Shown in pieces: positions 47,964 through 60,627 of a stretch of 64,000 bases of DNA. The stretch covers positions 62,001-126,000 of the forward strand of contig NZ_AUEY01000001.1 in the NCBI RefSeq assembly GCF_000426225.1. Reading direction: 5' to 3'. Numbering within the stretch: the first letter of the stretch is position 1; the number at the start of each line of letters is the position of its first letter. Source of the DNA: Desulforegula conservatrix Mb1Pa. GTDB lineage: Bacteria > Desulfobacterota > Desulfobacteria > Desulfobacterales > Desulforegulaceae. The translations under genes and the position numbers were made by a program. The notes under the pieces are model-generated. The model ran no database searches and was not told the DNA's origin. It was given only the letters and a program-made list of their open reading frames with translations.

Positions 47964-48251
47964 TTAAACACCCTCAAAAATATCTATTCGCTCACCCGGC
48001 ATGAGCGTCACGACAGCTTTTTTCCAGTCTCTTCGCTTACCAAGTATTCGGCCTCTCTGTTTGCGCTTACCCTTTACCTGGATAGTGCGTACATCCTTGA
48101 CCTTTACCTTGAAAATCTGCTCAACGCTCTTTTTGATCACAATCCGGTTGGCTCCACAATCAACTTCAAAACTTACCTGATTAAAATCTTCCTTCAGGAT
48201 ATTTGTTTTTTCAGTGTTGAGTGGTCTCTTTATAATGTCATAAGCATTCAT
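47964..48251 (-). CDS. rplW: Ribosomal protein uL23
   Basis: 95 aa, [53 protein letters not shown]; sits at the tunnel exit where SRP and trigger factor dock. Overlaps rplD by 4 nt. Confidence 0.96.
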   Translation of the reverse strand: MNAYDIIKRPLNTEKTNILKEDFNQVSFEVDCGANRIVIKKSVEQIFKVKVKDVRTIQVKGKRKQRGRILGKRRDWKKAVVTLMPGERIDIFEGV

Positions 48252-48871
48252 TCGGAAAGCCTCCCTTCTATACCTGAAACCGAAGGCTCAAGAAGCAATA
48301 GGCTCTGGTATTTAAGAACATCATAAACGTTAAGGCCTTCAGTCCTCATAACCTTGACGCTGGCAACATTGCGTGATGAAAGCTCGAGATTCTCATTTTC
48401 ACCTGAAGTTACTATAAGCACATTTTCAAGCTTCAGTGCATTCATTACATCCAGAAACTTCTTGGTCTTGGGAGTATCAAAATCCATGCTGTTCAGAACA
48501 ATAAGTTCCTTGTCCTGAAATTTGCTGCTTAGAGCCATTTTCAGTGCAAGACGGCGAACCTTCTTTGGAACACTGTAAGCATAAGACTTTGGTTTAGGAC
48601 CAAAAACAACACCACCGCCACGCATAACCGGCGACTTTATATCGCCACGTCTTGCCCTGCCAGTTCCCTTCTGGCGGTAAAGCTTGCGGGTGCTGCCTTT
48701 AACATCCGAACGCCTTTTTACTGAGGCCGTACCTGCACGTCTGCATGCAAGCTGCATCTTAACCACTTCGTGAAGAACCTCGGACTTGACTTCAATGTTG
48801 AAAATGCTGTCCGAAAGATCAATCTGAGAGACCTTATCCCCAGCCATATTCTGAACATCAACGACAGCCAT
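48248..48871 (-). CDS. rplD: Ribosomal protein uL4
   Basis: 207 aa with the tunnel loop [47 protein letters not shown]. In gamma-proteobacteria L4 autoregulates the S10 operon through the rpsJ leader. Confidence 0.97.
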   Translation of the reverse strand: MAVVDVQNMAGDKVSQIDLSDSIFNIEVKSEVLHEVVKMQLACRRAGTASVKRRSDVKGSTRKLYRQKGTGRARRGDIKSPVMRGGGVVFGPKPKSYAYSVPKKVRRLALKMALSSKFQDKELIVLNSMDFDTPKTKKFLDVMNALKLENVLIVTSGENENLELSSRNVASVKVMRTEGLNVYDVLKYQSLLLLEPSVSGIEGRLSE

Positions 48872-48916
48872 ACTAACCCTCGTAAAAATAATTAACGGGC
48901 CAAAAACCCGAAAATA

Positions 48917-49540
48917 TTAGTTAACCTTTTTTATTTCAACTATACCCATATTATGGCCAGGAACTGCTCCCTTAACCAGGATAACGTTGTATTCAGGACG
49001 GATATCCATAACTACAAGATTTTTAACAGTAGTACGGTCAACTCCAAAACGACCAGGCATTTTCTTGCCCTTGATTACCTTACCAGGCCAGGTTGCACAA
49101 CCAATTGAACCTGGTTCTCTAACATTACGGCAACCGTGGGTTTCTGGACCTCTTGTGAATCCATGCCTTTTGATTGTACCTGAAAAGCCCCTGCCCTTGC
49201 TCAAGCCACTAACAACCAATTTTTCACCAACGGCAAAAATATCGGCTGTCAGAGCCTGCCCAAGTTTGTAATCCGCAGGATTATCGATACGGAATTCCTT
49301 GAGAGCTGAATAAAAAGTTCCACCGCTTTTCTCAAAATGGCCCTGAAGAGGTTTGGTTGTTTTTTTTGCTTTCTTTTCACCAAAACCTATCTGAATAGCT
49401 TCATAACCATCTTTTTCATTTGTCTTTATCTGGGTTACTACGCAGGGGCCTACCTCAAGGACGGTTACAGGAACCAACCTTCCATCTGAGGTAAACAGAC
49501 TGGTCATACCCAGTTTTTTGCCAATCATACCTTTACTCAT
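48917..49540 (-). CDS. rplC: Ribosomal protein uL3
   Basis: 207 aa, MIGKKLGMTSLFTSDGRLVPVTVLEVGPCVVTQIKT and GFSGTIKRHGFTRGPETHGCRNVREPGSIGCATWPGKVIKGKKMPGRFG. Confidence 0.97.
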   Translation of the reverse strand: MSKGMIGKKLGMTSLFTSDGRLVPVTVLEVGPCVVTQIKTNEKDGYEAIQIGFGEKKAKKTTKPLQGHFEKSGGTFYSALKEFRIDNPADYKLGQALTADIFAVGEKLVVSGLSKGRGFSGTIKRHGFTRGPETHGCRNVREPGSIGCATWPGKVIKGKKMPGRFGVDRTTVKNLVVMDIRPEYNVILVKGAVPGHNMGIVEIKKVN

Positions 49541-49557
49541 GGCGCCTAAATCCTCAC

Positions 49558-49863
49558 CTACAGTTTGATCTCAACATCAACACCGGGAGACAGGTCTAGC
49601 TTCATCAGAGCATCTACTGTCTGCTGATTTGGCTCAATTATATCAATCAGTCGCTTATGCGTTCTGATTTCAAACTGCTCCCTTGACTTTTTGTCTATAT
49701 GCGGCGAGCGCAGTACACAAAACTTATTAATTCTAGTTGGCAAGGGTATTGGACCAACTATTTTAGCCCCCGCCTTTTTTGCCGTATCCACAATATCCAG
49801 AGCAGCCTGGTCCAGGAGCTTGTGGTCATAAGCCCGGAGTCTTATTCTAATTTTGGTGTTCAT
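49558..49863 (-). CDS. rpsJ: Ribosomal protein uS10
   Basis: 101 aa ([65 protein letters not shown]). A second ATG one codon upstream is possible. Also the NusE antitermination partner. First gene of the S10 operon, after a 225-bp structured gap. Confidence 0.97.
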   Translation of the reverse strand: MNTKIRIRLRAYDHKLLDQAALDIVDTAKKAGAKIVGPIPLPTRINKFCVLRSPHIDKKSREQFEIRTHKRLIDIIEPNQQTVDALMKLDLSPGVDVEIKL

Positions 49864-49908
49864 CATAGCCTAAAACCCAAATTGCTAACGTTATTATGAT
49901 TAAAACCA

Positions 49909-50019
49909 CATCCGTCAGGCAGCCTTATAGAGCTGCGGATTGATGAAAGCCGTACAATCCGGTCCGCTCATACCTGCAGAACCTCAATACTTTTCAGCAC
50001 AAGAGGGCCCTGACGGATG
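49909..50019 (-). promoter_or_regulatory. Long-range stem-loop leader upstream of rpsJ (putative)
   Basis: CATCCGTCAGG (49909-49919) pairs perfectly with CCTGACGGATG (50009-50019), enclosing about 90 nt that contain smaller hairpins. It lies 46 bp upstream of rpsJ in the rpsG-rpsJ gap. This is where the L4-responsive S10 leader sits in gamma-proteobacteria, but I do not recognise the specific L4 leader, so the function is inferred. Confidence 0.45.
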
Positions 50020-50091
50020 GATCACCAACCGCCAATGCCCTTCACGGCTATTCAATTCCGACATGCGTTAAAAGACTGCCGGATAAATTAA

Positions 50092-50562
50092 CTACCAGCG
50101 GTAATGAGCGAATGCCTTGTTAGCTTCGGCCATCTTATGGGTGTCCTCACGCTTTTTAACCGCTGATCCACGGTTATTATACGCATCAAGGAATTCTCCC
50201 GCCAGCTTGTTAGCCATACTCTTCTCACCACGCTTTTGTGAATACGTGATAATCCAACGAATAGCAAGCGCTGTTCTTCTGTTCGGACGAACTTCAGTTG
50301 GCACCTGATATGTTGAACCACCGACTCTGCGCGATTTAACTTCAACATGTGGGCGAACGTTTTCCATAGCCTTTTCAAAGACCTGAAGCGGAGACTCACC
50401 GGTTTTCTGGTTAAGTATTTCCAATGCGCCGTACACAATCGACTCTGCGACACTTTTTTTCCCGTCATTCATTATACAGCTGACAAACTTTGAAACAAGC
50501 CTGCTGTTGTATCTTGAATCAGGAACAACTTCTCTTTTTGGAACTTCTCTACGTCTTGGCAT
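50092..50562 (-). CDS. rpsG: Ribosomal protein uS7
   Basis: 156 aa, [50 protein letters not shown] and [32 protein letters not shown]; nucleates the 30S head. fusA, usually next, is missing. Confidence 0.97.
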   Translation of the reverse strand: MPRRREVPKREVVPDSRYNSRLVSKFVSCIMNDGKKSVAESIVYGALEILNQKTGESPLQVFEKAMENVRPHVEVKSRRVGGSTYQVPTEVRPNRRTALAIRWIITYSQKRGEKSMANKLAGEFLDAYNNRGSAVKKREDTHKMAEANKAFAHYRW

Positions 50563-50592
50563 AATTCACACCATCTCTAAGCATAAGCAGTA

Positions 50593-50964
50593 TTACTTGG
50601 GTTTTTTCGCGCCGTATTTAGACCTGCTTTTCCTGCGATCTGCAACACCCAAAGTATCCAAAGCACCACGTACAATTGTATAACGAACACCTGGTAAGTC
50701 CTTTACACGACCACCGCGCACGAGCACAACTGAGTGTTCCTGAAGATTGTGACCAATACCAGGAATATATGCAGTCACTTCCATTCCTGTGGTCAATCTG
50801 ACTCTCGCTACTTTACGTAACGCTGAGTTTGGTTTTTTAGGCGTCGTAGTATAAACGCGAGTACATACTCCACGTTTTTGAGGGCCGCCTTTGAGAGCCG
50901 GAGTATTAATCTTAGTCTCGGCTCTCTTTCTACCCTTGCGAACCAACTGGTTAATGGTAGGCAT
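50593..50964 (-). CDS. rpsL: Ribosomal protein uS12
   Basis: 123 aa, [33 protein letters not shown]-type core and [33 protein letters not shown]. The streptomycin-site Lys residues ([17 protein letters not shown]) are wild-type-like. Confidence 0.97.
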   Translation of the reverse strand: MPTINQLVRKGRKRAETKINTPALKGGPQKRGVCTRVYTTTPKKPNSALRKVARVRLTTGMEVTAYIPGIGHNLQEHSVVLVRGGRVKDLPGVRYTIVRGALDTLGVADRRKSRSKYGAKKPK

Positions 50965-51061
50965 CTTAAGCTCCTTCTAGTAACACCTTTGCGATACCAC
51001 AATTCGGCAAATGTTTGACCATATATATATTTAGTGATGTTGTCAATAAAGTTATTAAAGC

Positions 51062-54000
51062 CTAATAATCATTAGCCTCATCAACAACTTCAACCTCTGT
51101 ACCGTAATAACCAGGAAAGCCAGTGCCTGCAGGAATAAGACGACCCATGATAACATTTTCCTTAAGCCCTTTAAGGTAGTCGGTCTTACCCTTAATCGAC
51201 GATTCTGTCAAAACCTTTGTTGTTTCCTGGAAAGAAGCAGCAGAAATAAAGCTGTCAGTAGAAAGCGAAGCCTTGGTAATACCCAGGATCAGAGGCTCGC
51301 CGTAGGCAGGAGTTCCGCCCTTGTTTATTATCTCCTGATTTATCTCTGCAAATCTTGCACGGTCAATTTGTTCATCAGTAATGAAATCAGTATCACCAGG
51401 ATCATGGATTTTTACGCGTCTCATCATCTGACGGACAATTACTTCAATATGCTTGTCGTTAATCTTAACTCCCTGAAGTCGGTAAACTTCCTGAACTTCA
51501 TTAACAAGGTAAGTGGCCAAGGCAACCTCACCCTTGATATTAAGAAGATCCTGAGGGTTTACAGATCCGCCGATGATCTGCTCACCTGCACGGACGTAAT
51601 CACCATCATAAACATTAATATGTTTACCACGGGGAATCTGGTATTCCTTTTTCTCACCGACATCAACAGGACTAACAACCACTCTCTGCTTTCCTTTAGT
51701 ACCCTTGGATATTGAAATATATCCGTCGATTTCTGAAAGGATAGCAGTTTCCTTAGGCTTTCTTACTTCAAAAAGTTCAGCAACTCGAGGAAGACCGCCG
51801 GTAATATCCTTGGTCTTCATTGTCGCCCTTGGAAGCTTTGCAATAACGTCACCGGCTTTTACAGTGTCATGTTCATCAACAAGAAGAATTGCTCCGACCG
51901 GAAGTGTATACCGACCAATGGTTGTTCCGTCAGTCTCGTCCTTAATTGAAATTCGTGGGCGAACATCAGCTGTAAGTTTCGATTCAACAATGGTTCTACT
52001 TGACTTTCCGGTTACAGAGTCGAGTTTTTCCATCATTGTCTTACCTGCAACAATGTCTCCGTATTTTGCAGAACCTGATACTTCGGCTATGATCGGTGTG
52101 GTGAAAGGGTCCCAGCTCGCAATAAAATCTCCTGCTTTTACCCTCTGGCCATCCGCGACCTTTAACTGAGCTCCGTAAATAACAGTAAAGCGTTCGAGCT
52201 CACGGCCGGTTTCACTCACTATTGTGAGCTCACCACCGCGCCTGTTCATAACGATCTGTTCTTTATGAGCATTTTCGATAATCTTTGCGTCGAGAAACTT
52301 GACAGTTCCATCAACACGGGACTTTACATCGGCCTGCTCGACCTTACCGCTGGCAGTACCACCTATATGGAAAGTACGCATCGTAAGCTGGGTACCAGGT
52401 TCGCCGATGGATTGAGCAGCAAGTATACCAACTGCCTGACCAATCTCGACAATCTTTCCATGCGCGAGATCTCGTCCATAGCACTTTGCACAGACACCGT
52501 TTTTGGCATTACATGTCAGTACTGATCTGATTTTTACAGTTGTTATTCCGGCATCTTCAATTGACTTGTAATTTTTTTCATCAATCTGTGTTCCGGCCGC
52601 GACAATAACCTCGTCAGTGAATGGATCCAGAATGTCTTCAAGCGGGAAGCGTCCTAAAATTCTTTCACCGAGACGCTGAATAATTTCACCGCCTTCGGTC
52701 AGTGCTTCAACTTCGATGCCCATGGTTGTTCCACAGTCAATTTCCATGACAGTACAATCCTGGGCAACGTCAGCAAGTCTACGAGTAAGATAACCGGAGT
52801 TTGCTGTTTTAAGAGCGGTATCCGCAAGACCTTTTCGGGCACCATGAGTAGATACGAAATACTGTAAAACCGTTAAGCCTTCACGGAAATTTGCGGTGAT
52901 CGGAGTCTCGATGATCTCGCCCGAAGGCTTGGCCATAAGTCCGCGCATACCAGCTAGCTGGCGCATCTGGTCCTTACTACCTCTCGCGCCTGAGTCAGCC
53001 ATCATGAATATGGCGTTGAGCCTTGCATTGGCAGGATCAGTAACCTCCCCTGAAATGACAGGAGGCTTTTTCATCGACTCCATCATGGCGTTGGCAATAT
53101 CATCTGTCGATTTTGCCCAAATATCCACAACCTTATTGTATTTTTCACCTTGGGTAATCAAACCTTCTGTGTACTGTCTGCTTATTTCAGCTACTTTGCC
53201 TTCTGACTGACGGATTATTTCCCATTTATTTGCAGGGATGATCATGTCCTTGATGGCAATTGAAAGGCCACCAAGGGTTGATTCTGTATACCCGAGGTCT
53301 TTAAGCCTGTCTGCAAGTATAACAGTATTTTTTGCGCCTATGTTTCTGTAGGCATAGTCGACAAGATCTCTGAGCGCGCCTTTGTCCATGACCTTATTGA
53401 TCATCTTGAAAGGGATATTGCTTTCGCGCCCTGTTATTTCAAAAATATAGGCAAAATCACGGCCATTTACCACAGGGGAATAATGTCCATTTTGAACTGA
53501 TGGTATCTTCCTTAATGCGTCCTGGGTAAGATTGAAAAAGCTTTCAAGCTCATCTATACAGAGAGATCCATTTCTATCACTGGTGAGTCCTCTTCCTGAT
53601 CCTGCATATTTAGATGCAATATCCTGGATGGCGGCGCCTGCTTGCAGTTCCTCATAAGCAGCGGCCATTTCTTCTCTGTTTCCTGATATGATATGTCCGA
53701 TTGAATATATTTCTTCAATTGGCATTACTTCCCAGAAGAGAATTCTTCCAACTGTTGTCTCGACTCGTTTGCCTGCCATGCGAACTGTAATTTTTGCATG
53801 TCTGCTAACAGCGCCTGCGTCAAAAGCCGAGCGGACCTCGTCAGTACTTGAAAATACCTTTCCTTCGCCTTGTGCGCCTTTAATACTCTGGGTCAGATAG
53901 TACAATCCAAGTACTATATCCTGGGTTGGCACGATAACTGGGCTGCCGTTCGCAGGAGACAGAGTATTGTTACTTGCAAGCATCAAAACCCTTGCTTCTA

Positions 54001-55432
54001 TCTGCGCCTCAACTGAAAGCGGAAGGTGAACTGCCATCTGGTCACCGTCAAAGTCGGCGTTAAAAGCCGTACAGACCAGAGGGTGAAGCTGAATAGCCTT
54101 TCCTTCTATAAGAACTGGCTCAAAAGACTGTATACCAAGTCTGTGAAGAGTTGGTGCTCGATTCAGAAGCACGGGATATTCACGTACAACTTCATCAAGG
54201 GTATCCCAAACTTCCGGAGTCTCCTTCTCAACCATCTTTTTTGCGCTCTTGACAGTTGAAACCAGACCTTTCTGCTCAAGATGATGATAGACAAATGGTT
54301 TGAATAGCTCCAAAGCCATTTTCTTGGGCAAGCCACACTGATGAAGTCTCAGTTTAGGACCAACAACAATAACGGTACGACCTGAATAGTCGACGCGCTT
54401 TCCAAGAAGGTTCTGACGGAAACGACCCTGCTTGCCTTTAAGAGTATCACTCAATGATTTGAGCGGACGTTTATTGGTTCCGGTTACAACCCTGCCATGT
54501 CGACCATTATCGAAAAGAACGTCGACAGCTTCCTGAAGCATTCTTTTTTCATTTCTGACGATGATATCCGGTGCACGCAGTTCCATAAGTCTTTTCAGAC
54601 GGTTATTTCTGTTTATAACCCTGCGGTAAAGATCATTAAGATCCGATGTTGCAAAGCGACCGCCTTCAAGCGGTACAAGAGGTCTTAGATCCGGAGGAAG
54701 TACAGGGATACATTCCATTATCATCCAGGCAGGACTGATTCCTGAAGTACGGAACGCATCCAATATTCTGAGACGCTTAGCCAGTTTCTGTTTTTTAGCC
54801 ACAGAAGTTGTATTATGAAGTTCTTCTCTAAGCTCTATATAAAGAGTCTCGAGATCAAGCTCTTCAAGAAGTTTTTTTACAGCTTCGGCACCAATTCCTG
54901 CATCAAATTTTGTACCATAAAGGTCAAGAGCTTCACGATACTTGTCTTCTGTAAGAAGCTGGTATTTTGTGAGCCCTGTTTCCTTTGGGTCAAGAACTAT
55001 ATAACAGTCAAAATAAAGAACCTTTTCCATGCTCTTCAATGTTAGGTCGAGCAGGTTTCCAATTTTACTCGGAAGACTCTTCAAAAACCATATATGAGCA
55101 ACAGGGGTAGCCAGCTCAATATGAGCCATGCGATCCCTTCTGACTTTGGACTGAATAACCTCGACACCGCATTTTTCACATACTACACCGCGGTGTTTCA
55201 TTCTTTTATATTTACCGCAATTACATTCATAGTCTTTGGTCGGGCCAAAGATCTTGGCACAGAACAGACCGTCGCGTTCCGGCTTGAAAGTTCGATAATT
55301 AATGGTTTCCGGTTTTGTTATCTCACCGAACGACCATTCCCTTATCTTCTCAGGAGAAGCCAGAGATAACTTGACACCAGTATAGGTTCTTGGGTCAACG
55401 GGCTTGGCGAAGAAGTCATAAATAGTATCCAA
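51062..55432 (-). CDS. rpoC: RNA polymerase beta-prime subunit
   Basis: About 1456 aa. The likely start is a TTG at 55432, with AAGGAG just downstream of the rpoB stop and giving [17 protein letters not shown]; a longer frame reaches into rpoB (55459). Zinc site 1 is [23 protein letters not shown], the catalytic [15 protein letters not shown] holds the three Mg-binding Asp, and zinc site 2 includes [12 protein letters not shown]. Runs straight into rpsL. Confidence 0.97.
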   Translation of the reverse strand: MDTIYDFFAKPVDPRTYTGVKLSLASPEKIREWSFGEITKPETINYRTFKPERDGLFCAKIFGPTKDYECNCGKYKRMKHRGVVCEKCGVEVIQSKVRRDRMAHIELATPVAHIWFLKSLPSKIGNLLDLTLKSMEKVLYFDCYIVLDPKETGLTKYQLLTEDKYREALDLYGTKFDAGIGAEAVKKLLEELDLETLYIELREELHNTTSVAKKQKLAKRLRILDAFRTSGISPAWMIMECIPVLPPDLRPLVPLEGGRFATSDLNDLYRRVINRNNRLKRLMELRAPDIIVRNEKRMLQEAVDVLFDNGRHGRVVTGTNKRPLKSLSDTLKGKQGRFRQNLLGKRVDYSGRTVIVVGPKLRLHQCGLPKKMALELFKPFVYHHLEQKGLVSTVKSAKKMVEKETPEVWDTLDEVVREYPVLLNRAPTLHRLGIQSFEPVLIEGKAIQLHPLVCTAFNADFDGDQMAVHLPLSVEAQIEARVLMLASNNTLSPANGSPVIVPTQDIVLGLYYLTQSIKGAQGEGKVFSSTDEVRSAFDAGAVSRHAKITVRMAGKRVETTVGRILFWEVMPIEEIYSIGHIISGNREEMAAAYEELQAGAAIQDIASKYAGSGRGLTSDRNGSLCIDELESFFNLTQDALRKIPSVQNGHYSPVVNGRDFAYIFEITGRESNIPFKMINKVMDKGALRDLVDYAYRNIGAKNTVILADRLKDLGYTESTLGGLSIAIKDMIIPANKWEIIRQSEGKVAEISRQYTEGLITQGEKYNKVVDIWAKSTDDIANAMMESMKKPPVISGEVTDPANARLNAIFMMADSGARGSKDQMRQLAGMRGLMAKPSGEIIETPITANFREGLTVLQYFVSTHGARKGLADTALKTANSGYLTRRLADVAQDCTVMEIDCGTTMGIEVEALTEGGEIIQRLGERILGRFPLEDILDPFTDEVIVAAGTQIDEKNYKSIEDAGITTVKIRSVLTCNAKNGVCAKCYGRDLAHGKIVEIGQAVGILAAQSIGEPGTQLTMRTFHIGGTASGKVEQADVKSRVDGTVKFLDAKIIENAHKEQIVMNRRGGELTIVSETGRELERFTVIYGAQLKVADGQRVKAGDFIASWDPFTTPIIAEVSGSAKYGDIVAGKTMMEKLDSVTGKSSRTIVESKLTADVRPRISIKDETDGTTIGRYTLPVGAILLVDEHDTVKAGDVIAKLPRATMKTKDITGGLPRVAELFEVRKPKETAILSEIDGYISISKGTKGKQRVVVSPVDVGEKKEYQIPRGKHINVYDGDYVRAGEQIIGGSVNPQDLLNIKGEVALATYLVNEVQEVYRLQGVKINDKHIEVIVRQMMRRVKIHDPGDTDFITDEQIDRARFAEINQEIINKGGTPAYGEPLILGITKASLSTDSFISAASFQETTKVLTESSIKGKTDYLKGLKENVIMGRLIPAGTGFPGYYGTEVEVVDEANDY

Positions 55433-55442
55433 GACAATCTCC

Positions 55443-58400
55443 TTATACTTTGCCTTCAATCAAATTTATATCAAGTCCAAGGGCCTGCAATTCCTTGATC
55501 AAAACACGGAATGATTCCGGGAGACCTGGCTCCAGAACGTTCTGACCCTTGACTATTTTTTCATACATACGAGTACGACCAGCCATATCATCCGATTTTA
55601 CAGTGATGAACTCCTGCAATGCATGAGCCGAGCCATATGCTTCCATGGCCCAGACTTCCATTTCACCGAGTCTCTGACCGCCGAACTGGGCCTTACCGCC
55701 AAGAGGCTGTTGTGTAACAAGCGAATATGGACCAATTGATCTTGCATGGAGTTTATCATCGACAAGATGATGAAGCTTAAGAATATACATGGTACCAACT
55801 GTGATTGGGCCGTCAAAACGATCACCTGTTCTTCCGTCATAAAGCACGGCCTGGCCGGTTGTACTGACACCAGCCTCTGTGAGGAGGTCCTTGATCTTCT
55901 CCTCGCTTGCACCGTCAAATACAGGAGTGGCTGTACACACACCGTTTTTGTAAAGCTTGGAAAACTGAACGAGCTCACTTTCTGTCAAGGCATCTATCTC
56001 AGCATCAACATTCTGCTCAGGGAATATACGCTTGTATTTTTCCCTCAGCTCCTGATATTTCTTCTCCTCGACCATGGCATTAATCTGGTCACCCAGACAT
56101 TTTGCGGCGCGACCGAGGTGAATTTCGAGTATCTGGCCGACGTTCATACGAGAAGGAACGCCAAGCGGATTCAGAACCATGTCCACCGTGGTTCCATCTT
56201 CAAAATATGGAAGATCTTCCACTGGCAATATGCGAGAAACAACACCCTTGTTCCCGTGGCGTCCGGCCATCTTGTCACCGACTGAAAGTACACGTTTCAT
56301 GGCGACGTATACCTTGATCATCTTGATAACGCCAGGAGGAAGATCATCACCTTTTTCGTATCTGCTAACCTGCTCCTCAAATTCTCGACGGCATTTATCA
56401 GTATGTTTCCTGCAGCTTGCAAGAATTGAATGTATTCTCTCGGTAAGCTCCGAATCCTCAAGCACTATGCTTTCAAGTGCGGAGATTGACGCATCGGCAA
56501 GATCTTCATGCTGAATAACAGATCCGGAATTCAGAATTACGTTCTTGCCTCTTCTGACCGGAGCTGTACAGACCTTGCCCGAAGCCATGTCTATAATCTG
56601 CTTCTTTGCCATATTCTCGATCAGACGGATCTTATCCTCTCTGTCCTTTTCAAGAGCGGCAATTTCAGAATCCTCAATGTATCTGGTGCGATCATCCTTG
56701 TCGACTCCTCTTCTGGAGAAGACTTTAACATCTATGACAACACCTTCAATTCCAGGTGGAACTCTCAGTGAAGTGTCTTTTACATCACCAGCTTTTTCAC
56801 CAAAGATAGCGCGAAGAAGTTTCTCTTCTGGAGACAGCTGGGTTTCACCCTTGGGAGTAATCTTGCCAACAAGTATATCACCAGGCTTCACATCAGCTCC
56901 CAAGCGTATTATTCCGCTTTCGTCGAGATCTTTGAGAGCTTCTTCACCAACATTTGGTATGTCTCTTGTGATCTCTTCCTTTCCGAGCTTCGTATCTCTG
57001 GCTACGGTCTCAAATTCTTCTATATGGACGGATGTAAAAACTCCGTCTCTTACGAGTCTCTCACTGACAAGAATTGAATCTTCAAAGTTATAGCCGCCCC
57101 ATGGCATGAAAGCCACTGTGACATTCTTCCCGAGGGCAAGTTCGCCTTTGTCAGTGGATGGGCCGTCAGCGATTATCTCACCGGCTGAAACCCTTTGGCC
57201 TTTTTTAACAATCGGCCTGTGGTTGAAGCAGGTGTTCTGATTCGATCGGGTGAATTTATTAAGATTGTGTATTGTTACGGCATTGTCCGAGTTAGTACCT
57301 TCAGACTCATGGAGAAGCACTATTCTCGAAGCATCGATCTCGGCAATCACAGCATCTCTGTCTGCAACAACTGTTACTCCCGAATCCTTGGCAACTACAT
57401 GCTCAATACCTGTTCCCACAAGCGGAGCCGCGCACTGCATAAGAGGAACAGCCTGACGTTGCATATTTGAACCCATGAGAGCTCGGTTGGCGTCGTCGTT
57501 TTCAAGGAACGGAATCAGGGAAGCAGAGACGCTGACCAGCTGATTTGGTGAAATATCCATCAGCTCGACATCTTCCTGCAAAACCATCTGGTACTCACCC
57601 TCTACACGGGCAGTAATCAGTGGGACAGCAAATTTGCCATTTTCATCAACTGGAACGTTCGCCTGGGCAATCGGAGACTTCTTCTCCTCAAAAGCGCTGA
57701 GCATCCTGACTTCTTTTGATACCTGACCTTCTTTGACGACTCTGTATGGAGTCTCGATAAAACCGAAATCATTTACCTTGGCATAGGTACACAAAGAAAC
57801 AATAAGGCCGATGTTTGGACCTTCGGGTGTTTCAATCGGACAGATTCTTCCGTAATGCGAAGGATGTACGTCACGGACTTCAAAGCCTGCTCTTTCTCGC
57901 GTAAGACCCCCCGGTCCAAGTGCACTCAATCTTCTTTTATGAGTTGTCTCTGAAAGAGGATTGGTCTGATCCATAAACTGGGAGAGCTGACTTGTTCCGA
58001 AAAATTCTTTTACCACTGCTGAAACAGGCTTAGGATTAACAAGATCATGGGGCATGAGAGCATCGACTTCCTGCATGCTCATACGCTCCTTGATGGCTCT
58101 TTCCATTCTAACGAGACCGATTCTGTACTGGTTCTCGAGAAGCTCGCCGACAGCCCTGACGCGCCTGTTTCCTAAATGGTCGATATCATCAACAGCGCCC
58201 TGGGTATCCCTGAGATCAATAAGGGTTTTAGCAGTGAGAAGGATATCCTCTTTTCTGAGCGTATGAATATCAATCTTGGTATCAATTCCGAGACGATGAT
58301 TCATTTTAAGTCGTCCAACGCCTGAAAGGTCATAATAGGACGATTTAAAGAAATGATCGTCCAATGAGTTCTGGGCGACTTCAGGTGTTGCAGGGTTACC

Positions 58401-59540
58401 CGGTCTTAATCTTCTGTATATGTCAACAAGCGCATCTTCGCGCCTTGGAAGCTTATCCGCAGCAAGGGTCTTTCTTATACAGTCCGCACTGAAAGCTGCG
58501 TCAACATAAATGATGTCAAATTCGCTGATACCTGCTTCAGCAAGATTCTCAACTATTTTCTCATCGATTACGTCTCCGGCTTCGGCAAAGACCTCTCCTG
58601 TTTCAGGAAATAAAACTTTTCCCGCGAATGATTTGCTCAGGAGGTCATCAATATGTATTGGAACGTGCTTCATCCCGGAAGCTTTAAGCTGACGAATTGC
58701 ACGCTTGGTAAATGCACGGCCTTTCTTAACTATTATTTCGCCAGTGGCAGGATCTTTTACATCAAAACTTGATCTTTGGCCCTTAAGATTGGTCTCGTCA
58801 AAAGTTTTGAAATAGCTGCCTTCTTTTACAACGATCCGCTCTTTTATATAGAAATAATTCAATATATCTTCAACAGAATAGCCAAAAGCCTTGAATAGAG
58901 TAGTTACCGGGAACTTTCTTCGGCGGTCTATCCTGATATATACAACATCTTTATGGTCAATCTCCATGTCGATCCACGAACCACGGACAGGAATTATCCT
59001 GGCGGTATACACAACTTTACCGCTTGAATGGGTTTTGGCTTTATCGCGATCGAAAAAAACGCCTGAAGATCTGTGGAGCTGACTTACAATAACACGTTCA
59101 GTACCGTTAATAATGAATGTTCCTCTTCTTGTCATAAGAGGAATAGTGCCGAAATAAATTTCCTGTTCTTTAATATCTCTAATGCTTGATATGCCGCGGT
59201 CCTTGTCTACATCAAATACAACAAGTCGAACACGAATTCTGATGGGAATTTCATAGGTCATCCCTCTGTGTATGCATTCTTTTTCAGAGTGCTTTGTTTC
59301 AGCAAATGAATAGGAAACAAACTCAAGGGAAGCACTACCTGTAAAATCCTTGATGGGAAATACAGATTTAAACACTGCCTGAAGACCTGTTTCAGTTCTA
59401 TTATCAGGCTGAACATTCATCTGGAGAAAACGTTCATAAGATTCTCGCTGCATACCAATCAGATCTGGTATATCAACGATTTTATGCATGCTTCCGAAGT
59501 TTTTTCTCAGTCTGCGGTTCGCCAACGGGCTTGCGGTCAT
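55443..59540 (-). CDS. rpoB: RNA polymerase beta subunit
   Basis: 1365 aa, a normal length. [56 protein letters not shown] is the rifampicin region, with wild-type-like residues; [24 protein letters not shown] and [22 protein letters not shown]-type C-terminal motifs are present. Preceded by a hairpin in the rplL-rpoB gap. Confidence 0.98.
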   Translation of the reverse strand: MTASPLANRRLRKNFGSMHKIVDIPDLIGMQRESYERFLQMNVQPDNRTETGLQAVFKSVFPIKDFTGSASLEFVSYSFAETKHSEKECIHRGMTYEIPIRIRVRLVVFDVDKDRGISSIRDIKEQEIYFGTIPLMTRRGTFIINGTERVIVSQLHRSSGVFFDRDKAKTHSSGKVVYTARIIPVRGSWIDMEIDHKDVVYIRIDRRRKFPVTTLFKAFGYSVEDILNYFYIKERIVVKEGSYFKTFDETNLKGQRSSFDVKDPATGEIIVKKGRAFTKRAIRQLKASGMKHVPIHIDDLLSKSFAGKVLFPETGEVFAEAGDVIDEKIVENLAEAGISEFDIIYVDAAFSADCIRKTLAADKLPRREDALVDIYRRLRPGNPATPEVAQNSLDDHFFKSSYYDLSGVGRLKMNHRLGIDTKIDIHTLRKEDILLTAKTLIDLRDTQGAVDDIDHLGNRRVRAVGELLENQYRIGLVRMERAIKERMSMQEVDALMPHDLVNPKPVSAVVKEFFGTSQLSQFMDQTNPLSETTHKRRLSALGPGGLTRERAGFEVRDVHPSHYGRICPIETPEGPNIGLIVSLCTYAKVNDFGFIETPYRVVKEGQVSKEVRMLSAFEEKKSPIAQANVPVDENGKFAVPLITARVEGEYQMVLQEDVELMDISPNQLVSVSASLIPFLENDDANRALMGSNMQRQAVPLMQCAAPLVGTGIEHVVAKDSGVTVVADRDAVIAEIDASRIVLLHESEGTNSDNAVTIHNLNKFTRSNQNTCFNHRPIVKKGQRVSAGEIIADGPSTDKGELALGKNVTVAFMPWGGYNFEDSILVSERLVRDGVFTSVHIEEFETVARDTKLGKEEITRDIPNVGEEALKDLDESGIIRLGADVKPGDILVGKITPKGETQLSPEEKLLRAIFGEKAGDVKDTSLRVPPGIEGVVIDVKVFSRRGVDKDDRTRYIEDSEIAALEKDREDKIRLIENMAKKQIIDMASGKVCTAPVRRGKNVILNSGSVIQHEDLADASISALESIVLEDSELTERIHSILASCRKHTDKCRREFEEQVSRYEKGDDLPPGVIKMIKVYVAMKRVLSVGDKMAGRHGNKGVVSRILPVEDLPYFEDGTTVDMVLNPLGVPSRMNVGQILEIHLGRAAKCLGDQINAMVEEKKYQELREKYKRIFPEQNVDAEIDALTESELVQFSKLYKNGVCTATPVFDGASEEKIKDLLTEAGVSTTGQAVLYDGRTGDRFDGPITVGTMYILKLHHLVDDKLHARSIGPYSLVTQQPLGGKAQFGGQRLGEMEVWAMEAYGSAHALQEFITVKSDDMAGRTRMYEKIVKGQNVLEPGLPESFRVLIKELQALGLDINLIEGKV

Positions 59541-59563
59541 GTCGTCTCCAAAAAAATAATTTA

Positions 59564-59604
59564 CGCAATTACAAAAAATGGCTTACGCCATTTTTGTAAT
59601 TGCG
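59564..59604 (-). promoter_or_regulatory. Hairpin in the rplL-rpoB spacer (attenuator or RNase III site)
   Basis: CGCAATTAC...AATGGC (59564-59582) pairs with GCCATTTTTGTAATTGCG (59587-59604) with one bulged base and a TTAC loop. The stem is 18 bp. The right place for the attenuator or processing site that separates ribosomal and polymerase expression in bacterial rplKAJL-rpoBC operons. Confidence 0.65.
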
Positions 59605-59639
59605 ATTATAATAAAAAAAATTAGCTTGTATTTGAGGAG

Positions 59640-60029
59640 TTATTTCAGTTCGACTTGAGCACCAGCTGCTTCGAGCTGTTCTTTGTATTTCTGGGCGTCT
59701 TCTTTAGATATGCCTTCTTTAACTGGCTTTGGAACTGCTTCTACAAGATCTTTTGCTTCTTTAAGACCGAGTCCTGTAATAGCGCGAACTTCTTTGATTA
59801 CGTTAATTTTCTTCTCACCTGCATTAACAATAACAACGTCGAATTCAGTTTTTTCTTCAGCCGATGCTGAACCTGCGCCTGCATCTGCTGCTGGAGCTGC
59901 TGCAAAAGCCATTGGGGCTGCTGCAGTTACGCCAAATTTTTCTTCAAGCTCTTTAACAAGCTGAGAAAGCTCAAGAACTGACATATTAGCAATAAATTCA
60001 ACTACATCTTCTTTAGTAATGTTTGACAT
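59640..60029 (-). CDS. rplL: Ribosomal protein bL12
   Basis: 129 aa. Helical N-terminal dimerisation part ([19 protein letters not shown]), an Ala/Gly-rich hinge ([17 protein letters not shown]) and the C-terminal factor-binding domain ([37 protein letters not shown]). Present in multiple copies on the L10 stalk. Confidence 0.98.
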   Translation of the reverse strand: MSNITKEDVVEFIANMSVLELSQLVKELEEKFGVTAAAPMAFAAAPAADAGAGSASAEEKTEFDVVIVNAGEKKINVIKEVRAITGLGLKEAKDLVEAVPKPVKEGISKEDAQKYKEQLEAAGAQVELK

Positions 60030-60070
60030 GACATTCCTCCAAAAAAATCGGATCTATATAATTATCTAAA

Positions 60071-60595
60071 CTAAGCGGAAGCTTCTTTTTTGTCCTTGAT
60101 CGCCTGAACGACTTGAACAAGACTACGCGGCACAGCGCTGAGCACATTGACAAACGATGTTGGTACGGCCTGCATTGCAGACAGAACCTGAGAAAGCAGT
60201 GCTTCGCGGGAAGGCAACAGCGAGAGAGCTTTTATATCTTCAAAATTGAGAACTCTGCCATCAAGTGCTGCTACGCGAATTTGAAGCTTATCGTTAGTCT
60301 CTGCAAACTTTGTAAGAACTTTAGCCGGAGCAACAGGGTCCTTATAGCTGAACGCTATAGCACTCGGGCCGGTATAGTACTCAGAAATAGCAGCTGCACT
60401 AGTGTTTTCAGAAGCGCGTCTGAGAAAGGTATTTTTTACAACCTTAAACTCAACTCCTGCTGCTCTAAGCTGATCACGTAGCTTAGTGACAGACTCAACA
60501 TTGAGCCCTTTGTAGTCAGTTAGGATAACAATCGCAGCTTTTTTAAGTCGCTCATGAAGATCCTCGACAATTTGTTTCTTTTCGTTAAGATCCAA
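60071..60595 (-). CDS. rplJ: Ribosomal protein uL10
   Basis: 174 aa, MDLNEKKQIVEDLHERLKKAAIVILTDYKGLNVESVTKLRDQLRAAGVEFKVVKNT and a C-terminal helix (VVQAIKDKKEA) that carries the L12 dimers. SD is GGAGGGAGGTGG. Preceded by the L10 leader. Confidence 0.97.
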   Translation of the reverse strand: MDLNEKKQIVEDLHERLKKAAIVILTDYKGLNVESVTKLRDQLRAAGVEFKVVKNTFLRRASENTSAAAISEYYTGPSAIAFSYKDPVAPAKVLTKFAETNDKLQIRVAALDGRVLNFEDIKALSLLPSREALLSQVLSAMQAVPTSFVNVLSAVPRSLVQVVQAIKDKKEASA

Positions 60596-60627
60596 TCAGT
60601 CCACCTCCCTCCTAGTTTGTATCTGGA

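Noticed and set aside
55746-57093. Plus-strand open frames of about 180 codons opposite rpoB
   Set aside because: They run antisense to a highly conserved gene, have no ribosome sites and no family resemblance.
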